From positions 62,001 through 126,000 of the forward strand of contig NZ_QXGH01000027.1 of NCBI RefSeq assembly GCF_003515065.1: 64,000 bases of DNA. The letters are read 5' to 3'. Shown here piece after piece: positions 1 through 8,708 of this stretch; position 1 is the stretch's first letter, and each line of letters starts with the position of its first letter. Under the pieces are notes generated by a model, which was given only the letters and a program-made list of their open reading frames with translations, was not told the DNA's origin and made no database searches. The translations under genes were made by a program, and so were the position numbers. This DNA comes from Nocardioides immobilis. Lineage in GTDB: Bacteria; Actinomycetota; Actinomycetes; Propionibacteriales; Nocardioidaceae.

Positions 1-932
1 TCTACGACTACCACAAGAACCTCAGTCCGGAGGAGGTCGTGTGGGACTACGACACCTACACCTACTACGGTGCCGACCGGCTGATGAAGGACGTCTTCAA
101 CGAGGGATACGCCGACCACGCGATCTTCCAGGCCACGCTGCTCTCGGACTTCTACCACAACGGTTTTGGCCAGACCGAGGACGCCTTCGCGCTGACGAAG
201 AACAACCCGGACCGGCTCACCTACAACCACGCCTACGATCCTCGTCACGAGGAGGCCGGCCTTGTGCAGCTGCGCAAGGACGCCGAGCGGATGCAGCTCA
301 GGGGCGTCAAGCTGTACACAGCGGAGTGGCACGGCGACTCCCGCGGGTACAAGCTTGACGACAAGTGGTCGCGCCGCTACCTCGAGGAGTGCATCGAGCT
401 CGGGATCACGAACATCCACGTGCACAAGGGTCCGACGATCCGGCCCCTGGACCGCGACGCCTTCGACGTCGCAGACGTGGACAAGGTGGCCACCGACTAC
501 CTTGACCTGAACTTCATCGTCGAGCACGTGGGACTGCCCCGCCTCGAGGACTTCTGCTGGATCGCGACCCAGGAGTCCAACGTCTACGGCGGACTGGCCG
601 TGGCGATGCCCTTCATCCACACGCGCCCGCGCTACTTCGCCCAGATCATCGGCGAACTCCTCTACTGGATCGGCGAGGACAAGATCCTCTTCGCCAGCGA
701 CTATGCGCTGTGGACGCCGAAGTGGCTGATCGAGAAGTTCGTGGACTTCCAGATCCCGGAGGACATGACGGAGTACGCGCCGATCACCATCGAGCAGAAG
801 AAGAAGATTCTCGGGCTCAATGCGGCAGCTCTCTACGACCTGAACGTTCCCGAGAGCCTCAGGCTTCCTACTTCTGCTGCCGACCCCGGTGTCGAGGTGG
901 CGGCCGGCGCGAAGGAGGCAGTGGCGTCATGA
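1..932 (+). CDS. Amidohydrolase of the propane monooxygenase cluster, 5' end outside the window
   Basis: Amidohydrolase-2 (COG2159) family protein. The frame is open from base 3, so the gene starts before the window; a GTG at 39 is internal. About 310 C-terminal residues are present. The first metal-binding HxH motif of the family lies in the missing part, while the terminal ILFASDY segment (barrel strand 8 Asp) is visible. The order that follows (DUF59 protein, Zn alcohol dehydrogenase, GroEL) is what lies downstream of the actinobacterial propane monooxygenase genes (prmABCD/mimABCD), so those should lie just left of base 1. Its role there is not established; maturation or metal handling of the diiron enzyme has been suggested. 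Its stop overlaps the next start by 4 bp. Confidence 0.85.
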   Translation, partial: YDYHKNLSPEEVVWDYDTYTYYGADRLMKDVFNEGYADHAIFQATLLSDFYHNGFGQTEDAFALTKNNPDRLTYNHAYDPRHEEAGLVQLRKDAERMQLRGVKLYTAEWHGDSRGYKLDDKWSRRYLEECIELGITNIHVHKGPTIRPLDRDAFDVADVDKVATDYLDLNFIVEHVGLPRLEDFCWIATQESNVYGGLAVAMPFIHTRPRYFAQIIGELLYWIGEDKILFASDYALWTPKWLIEKFVDFQIPEDMTEYAPITIEQKKKILGLNAAALYDLNVPESLRLPTSAADPGVEVAAGAKEAVAS

Positions 933-1672
933 CGGCCGTCGCCGTCTGCGTCGACACGACTCTCGAGACAGCCATTCTGACGGCCTTGGGGACTGTGGTC
1001 GACCCCGAGCTGGACGAGCCGATCACCGATCTCGGTTTCGTTCGTTCGGTCGCCATCGACGACAGCGGAGTCACCGTGCACCTCCGGTTGCCGACCTCGT
1101 TCTGCTCGCCGAATTTCGCCTATCTGATGGCCTCCGACGCGGTCGATGCGCTTCGGTCCGTGGAGGACATCAGGGCGGTCCGGGTCCTGCTCGACGACCA
1201 CCACGACTCGGACAAGATCAACGCAGGGCTCGAGGCGGACGCCGGCTACCGCGGGACGTTCGGTGTCGAGGCCGAGGACAGCCTCGACGAGCTGCGACTG
1301 ACCTTCCAGCGGAAGGCACACCTCGCCGCCATGGAGCGCTGCATCGAGATGCAGCTCAAGACGACGAGCCTGGCGGTGTCCGACATCTATCGTCTGCGCT
1401 TGCGCAACCTGCCAGCTGGCCGCGCCAGGGAGGCGCTCCTGCGCCGACGCGCGGCCATCGGCCTCGGCATCGGCCTCGACCTGCCTGTCTTCGTTGACGA
1501 GCACGGCACGCCCGTGCCTCCCGATGAGGTGCCGATGCGGCTGCGGTTCGCCAAGTCGGTCCGGATCTCCATCGACGGAAACGGTCACTTCTGTCGCGGA
1601 CTGCTGGCCACCCGCTACGAGGACGAAGAGTCGCTCGACCTGCACATCACGAACACGAGGAGGACGGCATGA
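929..1672 (+). CDS. DUF59 (MIP18-like) iron-sulfur assembly family protein
   Basis: A protein of 247 residues. The N-terminal ~90 residues are a DUF59 domain: the DPELDEPITDLGFV segment is typical, followed by the cysteine-containing LPTSFCSPNF. The C-terminal ~150 residues have no fold I recognise. DUF59 proteins deliver or assemble Fe or Fe-S centres, so help in maturing the neighbouring diiron monooxygenase is a reasonable inference. I chose the ATG at 929, which overlaps the preceding stop (ATGA) and follows a GAAGGAGG ribosome site at 911-918; a longer open frame upstream overlaps the amidohydrolase and is not real. It overlaps the alcohol dehydrogenase start by 4 bp, so translation is probably coupled. 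Confidence 0.85.
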   Translation: MTAVAVCVDTTLETAILTALGTVVDPELDEPITDLGFVRSVAIDDSGVTVHLRLPTSFCSPNFAYLMASDAVDALRSVEDIRAVRVLLDDHHDSDKINAGLEADAGYRGTFGVEAEDSLDELRLTFQRKAHLAAMERCIEMQLKTTSLAVSDIYRLRLRNLPAGRAREALLRRRAAIGLGIGLDLPVFVDEHGTPVPPDEVPMRLRFAKSVRISIDGNGHFCRGLLATRYEDEESLDLHITNTRRTA

Positions 1673-2694
1673 AGGCAGTACAGGTCATCGGCTACCACAC
1701 CAAGCTGCAGCTGAATGAGATCCCAGAGCCGACGGTCCAGGGCCCGCTCGATGTGATCGTCAAGATCGGCGGGGCTGGTGTTTGCCGCACCGACCTGCAC
1801 GTGCTGGAGGGGCAGTGGGAGGCGAAGACAGGGGTCGAGCTCCCCTACACGATCGGCCACGAGAACGCCGGCTGGGTTCACGCCACAGGTGATGCCGTCA
1901 CCAACGTGGCGGACGGGGACAAGGTGATCGTGCACCCGCTCATCACCTGTGGGCTGTGTCGTGCGTGCCGGTTTGGGGACGACGTCCACTGCGAGAACAG
2001 CCAGTTCCCGGGCATCGACGTCCATGGCGGGTATGCCCAGTATCTGCTCACCAGCGCCCGCAGCGTTGTCAAGATCGACCCCGGCCTTGAGCCGGCGGAC
2101 GTGGCCGCGCTCGCGGACGCCGGCCTGACTGCCTATCACGCAGCTGCGAAAGCGGCGGGGGCCACGCGTCCCGGTGACGTCTGCGTCATGATCGGGGCCG
2201 GCGGCTTGGGCCACATCGGCATCCAGGTGATGAAGGCGATCTCTGCCGTCACCCTGGTCGTCGTCGACCGCAACCAGGCGGCTCTCGATCTCGCCCGGGA
2301 GATCGGTGCCGACGTCACCATCCTGGCGGACGGCCACCAAGTGGAGAAGGTTCTGGAGCTCACCGGGGGGCACGGCGCCGAGGCAGTCGTGGACTTCGTC
2401 GGCGAGGGCGGCGCCACCGCCCAGGGCATCGCGATGCTGCGCCGCGCAGGCAACTACTACGTGGTCGGTTACGGCGAGAACATCGACGTGCCGACCATCG
2501 ACGTGATCTCAACCGAGATCAACTTCATCGGGAACCTGGTCGGGTCGTACAACGACCTGCAGGAGCTGATGGTCCTCGCGGCCCGGGGCAGCGTGAAGCT
2601 TCACACCACGAAGTACGCGCTCGAGGACTTCCAGCAGGCGCTCGACGATCTCGACAACGGCCTGGTCAGGGGCCGGGCGATTCTCGTCCCCTGA
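1669..2694 (+). CDS. Zinc-dependent alcohol dehydrogenase of the propane operon
   Basis: Medium-chain NAD-dependent alcohol dehydrogenase of 341 residues. Visible: catalytic zinc ligands Cys39 and His64-Glu65 (GHENAG), structural zinc cysteines at 94, 97, 100 and 108, the nucleotide motif GAGGLG at 176-181, and Asp200 at the end of the second strand, which favours NAD over NADP. In related actinobacteria this gene follows prmABCD, where it can oxidise the alcohol made by the monooxygenase (2-propanol to acetone). The substrate here is inferred from position. The ATG overlaps the DUF59 stop. Confidence 0.88.
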   Translation: MKAVQVIGYHTKLQLNEIPEPTVQGPLDVIVKIGGAGVCRTDLHVLEGQWEAKTGVELPYTIGHENAGWVHATGDAVTNVADGDKVIVHPLITCGLCRACRFGDDVHCENSQFPGIDVHGGYAQYLLTSARSVVKIDPGLEPADVAALADAGLTAYHAAAKAAGATRPGDVCVMIGAGGLGHIGIQVMKAISAVTLVVVDRNQAALDLAREIGADVTILADGHQVEKVLELTGGHGAEAVVDFVGEGGATAQGIAMLRRAGNYYVVGYGENIDVPTIDVISTEINFIGNLVGSYNDLQELMVLAARGSVKLHTTKYALEDFQQALDDLDNGLVRGRAILVP

Positions 2695-2771
2695 CCGGAG
2701 CACGCACCACCGCATCACCGCAACACCCCAACAACAGACCGATTTCAGACAAACGTGAAGGGTTGCTCACC

Positions 2772-4421
2772 ATGGCAAAGGAACTGCGGTTCAACGAGGA
2801 CGCACGACGACTGTTGGAGTCCGGGGTCAACGCCCTGGCCGACGCGGTCAAGGTCACGCTCGGCCCGAAGGGCCGCAACGCGGTGCTCGAAAAGCTCACC
2901 GGACCTCCCACGATCACCAATGACGGCGTGACGATTGCGCGCGAGATCCAGCTCAGGGAGCCCTTCGCCAACATGGGCGCCCAGCTGGTGAAGGAAGTCG
3001 CGATGAAGACCAACGGGGTGGTCGGTGATGGCACGACGACCGCCACCGTCCTCGCCCAGGCCATGGTCCGTGAGGGAATGCGTGCAGTAGAGGCCGGGGC
3101 CAACCCGATGCGCCTGCGCCGCGGCATCGAGCGAACCATTCCGGTCGTCGTCGACTCGTTGAAGCGCCAGTCGGCACAGGTCGCCGGCCAACGCGAGCTC
3201 GAGCGCGTGGCCACCCTCGCCGCCAGCGACGACGAGACCATCGGCCAGATCATCGCCGAGGCGGTGACCCGGGTCGGGAAGTCCGGCATCGTGACGACCG
3301 AGGAGTCCGACACTTTGGGCATGTCGGTCAACGTCGTCGACGGCATCGAGTTCGACCATGGCTACATCTCCGGCTACATGGTCACCGACCCAGAGCGCAT
3401 GGAGGCGGTGCACGAGAACCCGGTCATCCTGCTGACGAACAAGAAGATCAGCCAGGTCCAGGAGATCATGCCGACCATCGAGACGGCCAAGCGCGCAGGC
3501 CGGCCGCTCGTGGTGCTCGCCGAGGACGTTGACGGCCCCGCGCTGCAGCTGCTGGTCGGCGGGAACATGCACAAGACGATGCAGTCGGTCGTCGTCCGTG
3601 CACCCGGCTTCGGTCACCGAAGGGTGGCGGAGCTGCAGGATCTTGCGGTCGCTCTGGGCGGCCATGTCATCGCCAAGGACACCGGCATCGAGCTCTCCGA
3701 GGTCACGCTCGAGCATCTCGGATCCTGCGACCGGATCACCGTGACCGAGAACGAGACGACCATCGTCGGAGGCCACGGCGACGAGTCCTCGGTCGAAGCA
3801 CGGATCGCACAGCTGGAGACCCAGGTCGAGCGGGCGCGGATCGACGCAGACCAGGACAGCCTGCAACTGCGCATCGCGCGGCTCACCGGACGAGTTGCCG
3901 TCATCCGGGTCGGAGGCGCGACCAGCGTCGAGCTGAAGGAACGGATGCTGCGTGTCGAAGACGCTCTCGCGGCGACGCGAGCGGCTCTCGAAGACGGCTT
4001 GGTGGCCGGCGGCGGCACGGCCCTGGCACAGGCACACCGAGTAATCAACAAGATCGAGCTGACCGGGGACGAGGCGATCGGCCGAGACGTCGTCGCTCGC
4101 GCTCTGCCGGAGCCACTGCGTTGGATTGCCATCAACGCGGGCTACGAGGGCGAAGAGGTCGTCGATGTGGTCGCGTCGCTCCCGCTCGGACACGGTTTCA
4201 ACGCGCTGACCGGGCAGTACGGTGACATGTTCGACGAGGGCGTGATGGACCCGCTCAAGGTAGCCCGCGCGGCCCTGGAGAGCGCGGCGTCGATCGCCGC
4301 GCTCCTCATCACGACCGAGACCGCGATCGTCGAGGAAGTCATGGGCAATCCGGGGGCCATCATGGCGCCCGGCTTCGGTGACCTCGCCGAGGGAATGGTC
4401 CGCCCGTCCAACATCTACTGA
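2772..4421 (+). CDS. Monooxygenase-dedicated GroEL-like chaperonin (MimG type)
   Basis: Group I chaperonin of 549 residues starting at MAKELRFNEDARRLL; a TTG three codons upstream is a less likely start. The ATPase motif GDGTTT is at 85-90, and LEDGLVAGGG stands for the usual VEDGIVPGGG. The C-terminus ends MVRPSNIY and lacks the Gly-Met repeat tail of housekeeping GroEL. No groES is adjacent. In Mycobacterium the chaperonin in this position (MimG) is needed to produce functional propane monooxygenase, so this copy is probably a specialised folding factor for the diiron hydroxylase. The gap to the dehydrogenase is 77 bp, and the gene probably ends the operon. Confidence 0.92.
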   Translation: MAKELRFNEDARRLLESGVNALADAVKVTLGPKGRNAVLEKLTGPPTITNDGVTIAREIQLREPFANMGAQLVKEVAMKTNGVVGDGTTTATVLAQAMVREGMRAVEAGANPMRLRRGIERTIPVVVDSLKRQSAQVAGQRELERVATLAASDDETIGQIIAEAVTRVGKSGIVTTEESDTLGMSVNVVDGIEFDHGYISGYMVTDPERMEAVHENPVILLTNKKISQVQEIMPTIETAKRAGRPLVVLAEDVDGPALQLLVGGNMHKTMQSVVVRAPGFGHRRVAELQDLAVALGGHVIAKDTGIELSEVTLEHLGSCDRITVTENETTIVGGHGDESSVEARIAQLETQVERARIDADQDSLQLRIARLTGRVAVIRVGGATSVELKERMLRVEDALAATRAALEDGLVAGGGTALAQAHRVINKIELTGDEAIGRDVVARALPEPLRWIAINAGYEGEEVVDVVASLPLGHGFNALTGQYGDMFDEGVMDPLKVARAALESAASIAALLITTETAIVEEVMGNPGAIMAPGFGDLAEGMVRPSNIY

Positions 4422-4507
4422 CCGAAGCTGCACCACCCGAACGGTCGGTCACTGCGCGCGGATACGCGGCAGGGGTCCGGCCGTTCGTCAATTTCTGAAG
4501 GAAGCTG

Positions 4508-4771
4508 ATGATGACCGCTCTCGAGTTCGGCAATGTGTTAGCGCTCGTTGGGAGTGTATTCATCGCCATTTTCGTTGCGCGCGGGCTGTGCCTCAATTGG
4601 ATCGCACCTAATCGGCCGCCCCATGCCGCAAGCCGGTCGCACGCACAACCGCTGATCGGCTGGGGCATCATCGGCGCTTCCTGCTACGTCGGCAAGAAGT
4701 TCGCAACGATGGCCTTTGTCCTCGCGATAGTCGCGGTAGGTATGGGGAGTGTCCTCTGCCTGATGTCGTGA
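4508..4771 (+). CDS. Small predicted membrane protein
   Basis: A protein of 87 residues with a GAAGGAAG ribosome site just before tandem ATG codons at 4508 and 4511. Two hydrophobic stretches are visible, about residues 6-26 and 55-86, separated by a polar loop with several histidines. I recognise no family. Local GC is lower than in neighbouring genes. It could be an independent gene or a late cistron of the chaperonin operon (86 bp gap). The 210 bp after it, up to the regulator at 4982, holds no further gene. Confidence 0.45.
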   Translation: MMTALEFGNVLALVGSVFIAIFVARGLCLNWIAPNRPPHAASRSHAQPLIGWGIIGASCYVGKKFATMAFVLAIVAVGMGSVLCLMS

Positions 4772-4957
4772 TGACGCTAATCCACCTCACATTGAGACAG
4801 AGCGCAGAGTTTGACGCCCCCAATTTCATCGCATGGCTGGAGATACCACGCAACCAGGGGACACGCCGTGTTGTGCGATCGACCGGTGTCGGCGACGGCT
4901 GAAACTGATTCCGCCGCGTCGTTGAAACGTCGGTCTCAAATTGCGACAGGAATGCGA

Positions 4958-4973
4958 ATTAGACGGCCCTAAT
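4958..4973. promoter_or_regulatory. Dyad upstream of the mntR-like gene, candidate metal-regulator operator
   Basis: ATTAG-N6-CTAAT, a perfect 5-6-5 inverted repeat ending 8 bases before the regulator start. It resembles the TTAGG-type half-sites bound by DtxR/MntR proteins, so autoregulation is plausible. Binding is inferred. Confidence 0.45.
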
Positions 4974-4981
4974 CTCGGGCC

Positions 4982-5713
4982 ATGTCCGGAGCCCACACAC
5001 ATTCTATGAGCCGTCCCTGTTGCGCAATCGAGCACACCGAGACGGTGGAGAACTACCTGAAGGCGATCTTCACGCTGACAGCAAGTGGTGAGCCAGCCAG
5101 CACCGCGGCCATCGCGGAGCGCCTGCACGTGGCTGCACCGTCGGTGTCGGCCATGATCGGCCGACTACGAGTAGGCGACCTCATCCAGCAGGCCACGTGG
5201 GGACATGTCCTGCTCACCGAGCACGGTATGACCCATGCCCGCAGCGTCGTACGGCGCCATCGGTTGCTCGAGACCTTCCTGCATCAAGCCCTCGGGCTTG
5301 GCTGGGACGAGGTGCATGCTGAAGCCGAGGTGCTCGAGCACAGGCTGAGCGAGCGGGTCGAGGACCTTATCGACGCGGCTCTTGGCTTTCCGGACCGGGA
5401 CCCCCACGGCGACCCGATCCCTGCGAAGACAGGGCTGCACCTGGAGAACCAGGAGCTGCCTCTCGCGAGCGCCGTTCCCGGAGACCAGTTCCTGGTGCAG
5501 CGGGTGTCCGACCATGACGGCGCGGCACTTCGCCGGTTGGCTCATCTCGGCATCGGGCCGGGCACGGAGCTGGACGTCGAGCAGTTCTCCACCGATACCG
5601 GTGTCATGTCAGTCCGCGCAGCGGGGGAGGTCCACTCCTTGAGCGGAACGCTCGTCGGTGTCATTCGTGGCCGCGTGGTCGCCTCGATCAGCACAGCCGG
5701 ACGCCCGTCATGA
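4982..5713 (+). CDS. DtxR/MntR-family metal-dependent transcriptional regulator
   Basis: A protein of 243 residues: winged-helix DNA-binding domain (about 18-85), metal-binding and dimerisation domain (about 86-160), C-terminal SH3-like FeoA domain (about 165-235). The metal site reads E116-x-x-E119-H120. MntR has Glu at the first position, whereas the iron sensors DtxR/IdeR have Cys, which supports manganese sensing. A short N-terminal extension has CC at 13-14. The manganese/zinc ABC transporter genes start about 400 bp downstream and are the likely target. Confidence 0.85.
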   Translation: MSGAHTHSMSRPCCAIEHTETVENYLKAIFTLTASGEPASTAAIAERLHVAAPSVSAMIGRLRVGDLIQQATWGHVLLTEHGMTHARSVVRRHRLLETFLHQALGLGWDEVHAEAEVLEHRLSERVEDLIDAALGFPDRDPHGDPIPAKTGLHLENQELPLASAVPGDQFLVQRVSDHDGAALRRLAHLGIGPGTELDVEQFSTDTGVMSVRAAGEVHSLSGTLVGVIRGRVVASISTAGRPS

Positions 5714-5994
5714 TGGCGGCCTCAATGAGGTATGACGCCACCGGCCGGCTCCTTCCCACCGGTCTCGTCGGCAACCTCGGGCCCGTCCTCCTGGGGGTCG
5801 TCTCGCGGATGGTGGCCGCGGCCGCGCCGGGGCTGTTGTTGACTAGCCGCAACCGCGAACGAGGGGGCCCAGGCGTGCGGCGCTGGGTTGCGGGTGCTGT
5901 TGCGCTAGCACTTCCGCTGGTCGTCGCCGCGGGCGTTACCGGCACCGCGCATCACCACGATCAGGTGAGCGAGGCCGACCATGCAGCCCGGTAG
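5710..5994 (+). CDS. Possible small membrane protein between the regulator and the transporter
   Basis: An open frame of 94 codons whose ATG overlaps the regulator stop by 4 bp, a pattern seen at real junctions throughout the window. It has two hydrophobic segments (about 15-45 and 58-78) and a histidine-rich C-terminus with HHH followed by another His. I recognise no family. A small metal-related membrane protein is possible, but the frame could be chance in high-GC DNA. Between its end and the next gene (5995-6112) an 8-bp palindrome AAACGTTT lies at 6064-6071. Confidence 0.35.
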   Translation: MMAASMRYDATGRLLPTGLVGNLGPVLLGVVSRMVAAAAPGLLLTSRNRERGGPGVRRWVAGAVALALPLVVAAGVTGTAHHHDQVSEADHAAR

Positions 5995-6112
5995 CAGCGC
6001 ACCGATGGGGCGGCGGCCGATGTTGGGAGTATTCGGCGTCGTGGGCAGGGTCGACCCCGTTCGAAACGTTTTCGACCCCCAGCAGCCACTCCCTCACGCA
6101 CAGGGAGAGGCC

Positions 6113-7051
6113 ATGTCCACTCGGCGGATCGGGCGCCGGAGCCGATCAGCCCCCTTCGCGGTGCTGCTCCTGCTGACGTCCTCCGGGTGCAGTTCGTTCG
6201 CTGACCGCCTTTCCGACGATGGAGACGGCCGGCCGGTGGTGCTCACCACCTTCACGGTGCTCGAGGACATCGCGGAGAACGTAGCGGGTGACCACCTACG
6301 CGTGGAGTCGCTCACCAAGGTCGGCGCGGAGATCCACGGCTACGAGCCGACGCCACGCGATGTCGCCAAGGCGTCGGAGGCCGACCTCATCCTGGACAAC
6401 GGGCTGAACCTGGAGGCCTGGTTCGCGCAGTTCGTCGAATCGGCCGACGTCCCGCACGTGGTCGTCTCGGAGGGCGTCGATGCCATCGACATCGCCGCGG
6501 ACGCCTACGCGGGCAAGCCCAACCCACACGCCTGGATGAGTGCACTCAACGCCCGCATCTACGTCGACAACATGGTCGACGCATTCTCCGAGCTGGCGCC
6601 GGCCCACGCGCAGGAGTTCGCCGCCAACGGAGAGACCTACAAGCGCAAGCTGCAGGACGTGCACCGCGAGATGGTCGCGAAGCTGGAGTCCTTGCCTGAC
6701 AACGAGCGTGCCCTGGTGTCCTGCGAAGGAGCGTTCTCCTACCTCGCACGCGACACAGGAATGACGGAGAAGTACATCTGGCCGGTCAATGCCGAGCAGC
6801 AGGCCACGCCGCAACAGATCACCTCCGCCATCCAGTTCGTCGAGACCAACGACGTGCCAGCCGTGTTCTGCGAATCGACGGTGTCGAGCGAGCCCATGCA
6901 GCAGGTCGTGGACGCAACCGGAGCAACCTTCGGAGGAACCTTGTACGTGGACTCGCTCTCCGAGGCCGACGGGCCCGTACCGACGTACCTCGACCTTCTC
7001 CGCCACGACGCGGACACCATTGTCGAGGCGCTAACAGGAGGCGGCTCGTGA
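6113..7051 (+). CDS. Manganese/zinc ABC transporter substrate-binding lipoprotein
   Basis: Cluster A-I (ZnuA/PsaA) binding protein of 312 residues. The N-terminus is basic, then hydrophobic, with Cys26 as the probable lipidation site, although the residues before it (SSG) are a weak lipobox. The four metal ligands of the manganese-binding members are present: His75, His139 (NPHAW), Glu205 (CEGAF) and Asp280 (YVDSLS). The frame is open back to 5981, but only the ATG at 6113 has a GGGAGAGG ribosome site and a signal peptide directly after it. Its stop overlaps the ATPase start (GTGA). With the MntR-like gene nearby, manganese is the most likely cargo. Confidence 0.9.
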   Translation: MSTRRIGRRSRSAPFAVLLLLTSSGCSSFADRLSDDGDGRPVVLTTFTVLEDIAENVAGDHLRVESLTKVGAEIHGYEPTPRDVAKASEADLILDNGLNLEAWFAQFVESADVPHVVVSEGVDAIDIAADAYAGKPNPHAWMSALNARIYVDNMVDAFSELAPAHAQEFAANGETYKRKLQDVHREMVAKLESLPDNERALVSCEGAFSYLARDTGMTEKYIWPVNAEQQATPQQITSAIQFVETNDVPAVFCESTVSSEPMQQVVDATGATFGGTLYVDSLSEADGPVPTYLDLLRHDADTIVEALTGGGS

Positions 7052-7806
7052 TTTCCGCGATCGAGGCCCACGACCTGGGCGTTCGCTACGGCGCGGTACC
7101 GGCCCTCGACGGCGTGACACTACGCGTCGACGCCGGCCGCGTGACAGCCCTGATCGGCATGAACGGCTCAGGAAAGTCGACCCTGTTCAAGGCGATCATG
7201 GGGCTGGTCCGGCCCCACTCCGGCGAGGTCAGGATCGGCGGCCTCACTCCCGGCGCCGCGCGTCGTCGCGGCCTCATCAGCTACGTCCCTCAGAACGAAG
7301 CCGTGGACTGGACCTTCCCCACGTCGGTGCGTGACGTGGTGATGCTGGGTCGCTATGGCCATCAAGGCTTCACACGCCGGCCACGCCGGGCCGACCACGC
7401 CGCAGTGGCAGACGCCCTCGCGCAGGTAGAGCTGACCGACCTCGCCGACCGGCAGATCGGCCAGCTCTCAGGCGGGCAGAAGAAGCGCGCGTTCGTCGCT
7501 CGAGGGATCGCCCAAGGTGCTCACGTCCTCCTGCTCGACGAGCCGTTCGCCGGAGTGGACAAGCGCTCCGAGGCCACCATCACGCGACTGCTGAGGGAAC
7601 TCGCCGCCGACGGTCGCACGATCTTCACCTCCACGCACGACCTGCACGGCCTTCCGCAGCTCGCTGACGAGGCCGTCCTTCTTAAGGGTCATGTGCTGCT
7701 CCACGGAACGGTCGAGGATGTGCTCCAGCCCCATCAACTGGCCCGGGCCTTCGGGCTCGAGACGCACAGCTTGACCGCCGTCGCCAGCCTGGACGGTGTG
7801 GCGTGA
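7048..7806 (+). CDS. Manganese/zinc ABC transporter ATP-binding protein
   Basis: Cytoplasmic ATPase of 252 residues. Walker A is GMNGSGKST near residue 35, the signature is LSGGQKKR near 147, Walker B is VLLLDEPFAGVD near 168, and the switch His is in STHD. Sequence and order fit the ZnuC/MntB-type subunit paired with the binding protein before it and the permease after it. The GTG start overlaps the upstream stop by 4 bp, and its own stop overlaps the permease start in the same way, so all three are translationally coupled. Confidence 0.92.
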   Translation: MISAIEAHDLGVRYGAVPALDGVTLRVDAGRVTALIGMNGSGKSTLFKAIMGLVRPHSGEVRIGGLTPGAARRRGLISYVPQNEAVDWTFPTSVRDVVMLGRYGHQGFTRRPRRADHAAVADALAQVELTDLADRQIGQLSGGQKKRAFVARGIAQGAHVLLLDEPFAGVDKRSEATITRLLRELAADGRTIFTSTHDLHGLPQLADEAVLLKGHVLLHGTVEDVLQPHQLARAFGLETHSLTAVASLDGVA

Positions 7807-8708
7807 GCGCCGACCCGGATCTCCTTGATCTCATCTTGGAGCCGCTTCAGTACGAGTTCATGGTCCGCGCGCTGGTGACCACGATCATCGCGGCGGTCCT
7901 GTGCGCCGTGCTGTCGTGCTGGCTGGTCCTGGTCGGATGGTCCCTCATGGGCGACGCGGTGTCGCACGCCGTCCTTCCCGGCGTGGTCATCGCCTACATC
8001 GCCGGCATCCCGTTCGTGATCGGCGCGCTCGGGTTCGGCGTACTGGCGGTCGTCGCCATCGGGGCAATCTCCGCAACCAGCCGCGTCAAGGAGGACGCGG
8101 CCATCGGGATCGTCTTCACCACGTTGTTCGCGCTCGGGCTGGTCCTGATCTCGGTCACGCCGAGCCAGACCGACCTCAACCACATCATCTTCGGCAACAT
8201 TCTTGGTGTCTCCGAGACGGACCTCGCCCAGGTCGCTGGCCTGGCTGCCGTCGGACTGGTGGTCCTGCTCCTGAAAAGGCGTGACCTGACGCTGTACGCC
8301 TTCGACCCCATCCACTGCCATGCACTGGGCATCTCTACCCGACGTCTACGGTCGCTGCTCCTGGGCATGCTCGCACTGACCGCAGTGGTGTCCCTCCAGG
8401 TCGTAGGAGTGGTCCTGGTGGTGGCCATGCTCATCATCCCTGGAGCGACCGCCTACCTCCTCACCGACCGATTCCGTCGGATGCTGCTCATCGCACCTGT
8501 CACGTCAGTGGCATGCTCGGTCGCCGGCATCTACCTCAGCTACTGGATCGACGCGGCCTCCGGCGGGCTCGTGGTCGTGGTGCAGGGATCGGCGTTCTTC
8601 CTGGTCTACCTGCTCAGCCCCCGACACGGACTCCTCGCCAAATGGCGCTCACACGGGAGCGAGTCGCGTGCCATTCCGAGCCATTCAGCGCCCGTGACAC
8701 CCCCATGA
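7803..8708 (+). CDS. Manganese/zinc ABC transporter permease
   Basis: ABC-3 family permease of 301 residues with about eight hydrophobic segments and the family hallmark LMGDAVSHAVLPG near residue 50, which precedes the coupling region. It starts with GTG overlapping the ATPase stop. The C-terminal 30 residues are polar and probably cytoplasmic. This is the last gene of the metal-uptake operon; I see no convincing terminator after it. Confidence 0.92.
   Translation: MSADPDLLDLILEPLQYEFMVRALVTTIIAAVLCAVLSCWLVLVGWSLMGDAVSHAVLPGVVIAYIAGIPFVIGALGFGVLAVVAIGAISATSRVKEDAAIGIVFTTLFALGLVLISVTPSQTDLNHIIFGNILGVSETDLAQVAGLAAVGLVVLLLKRRDLTLYAFDPIHCHALGISTRRLRSLLLGMLALTAVVSLQVVGVVLVVAMLIIPGATAYLLTDRFRRMLLIAPVTSVACSVAGIYLSYWIDAASGGLVVVVQGSAFFLVYLLSPRHGLLAKWRSHGSESRAIPSHSAPVTPP

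Noticed and set aside
39..932. GTG at base 39 as the true start of the amidohydrolase
   Set aside because: The frame is open to the left edge with family-like residues, there is no ribosome site, and the metal-binding N-terminus of the family would be missing.
2745..4436. Minus-strand frame fully opposite groEL
   Set aside because: The groEL reading on the plus strand is unambiguous; the antisense frame has no motif.
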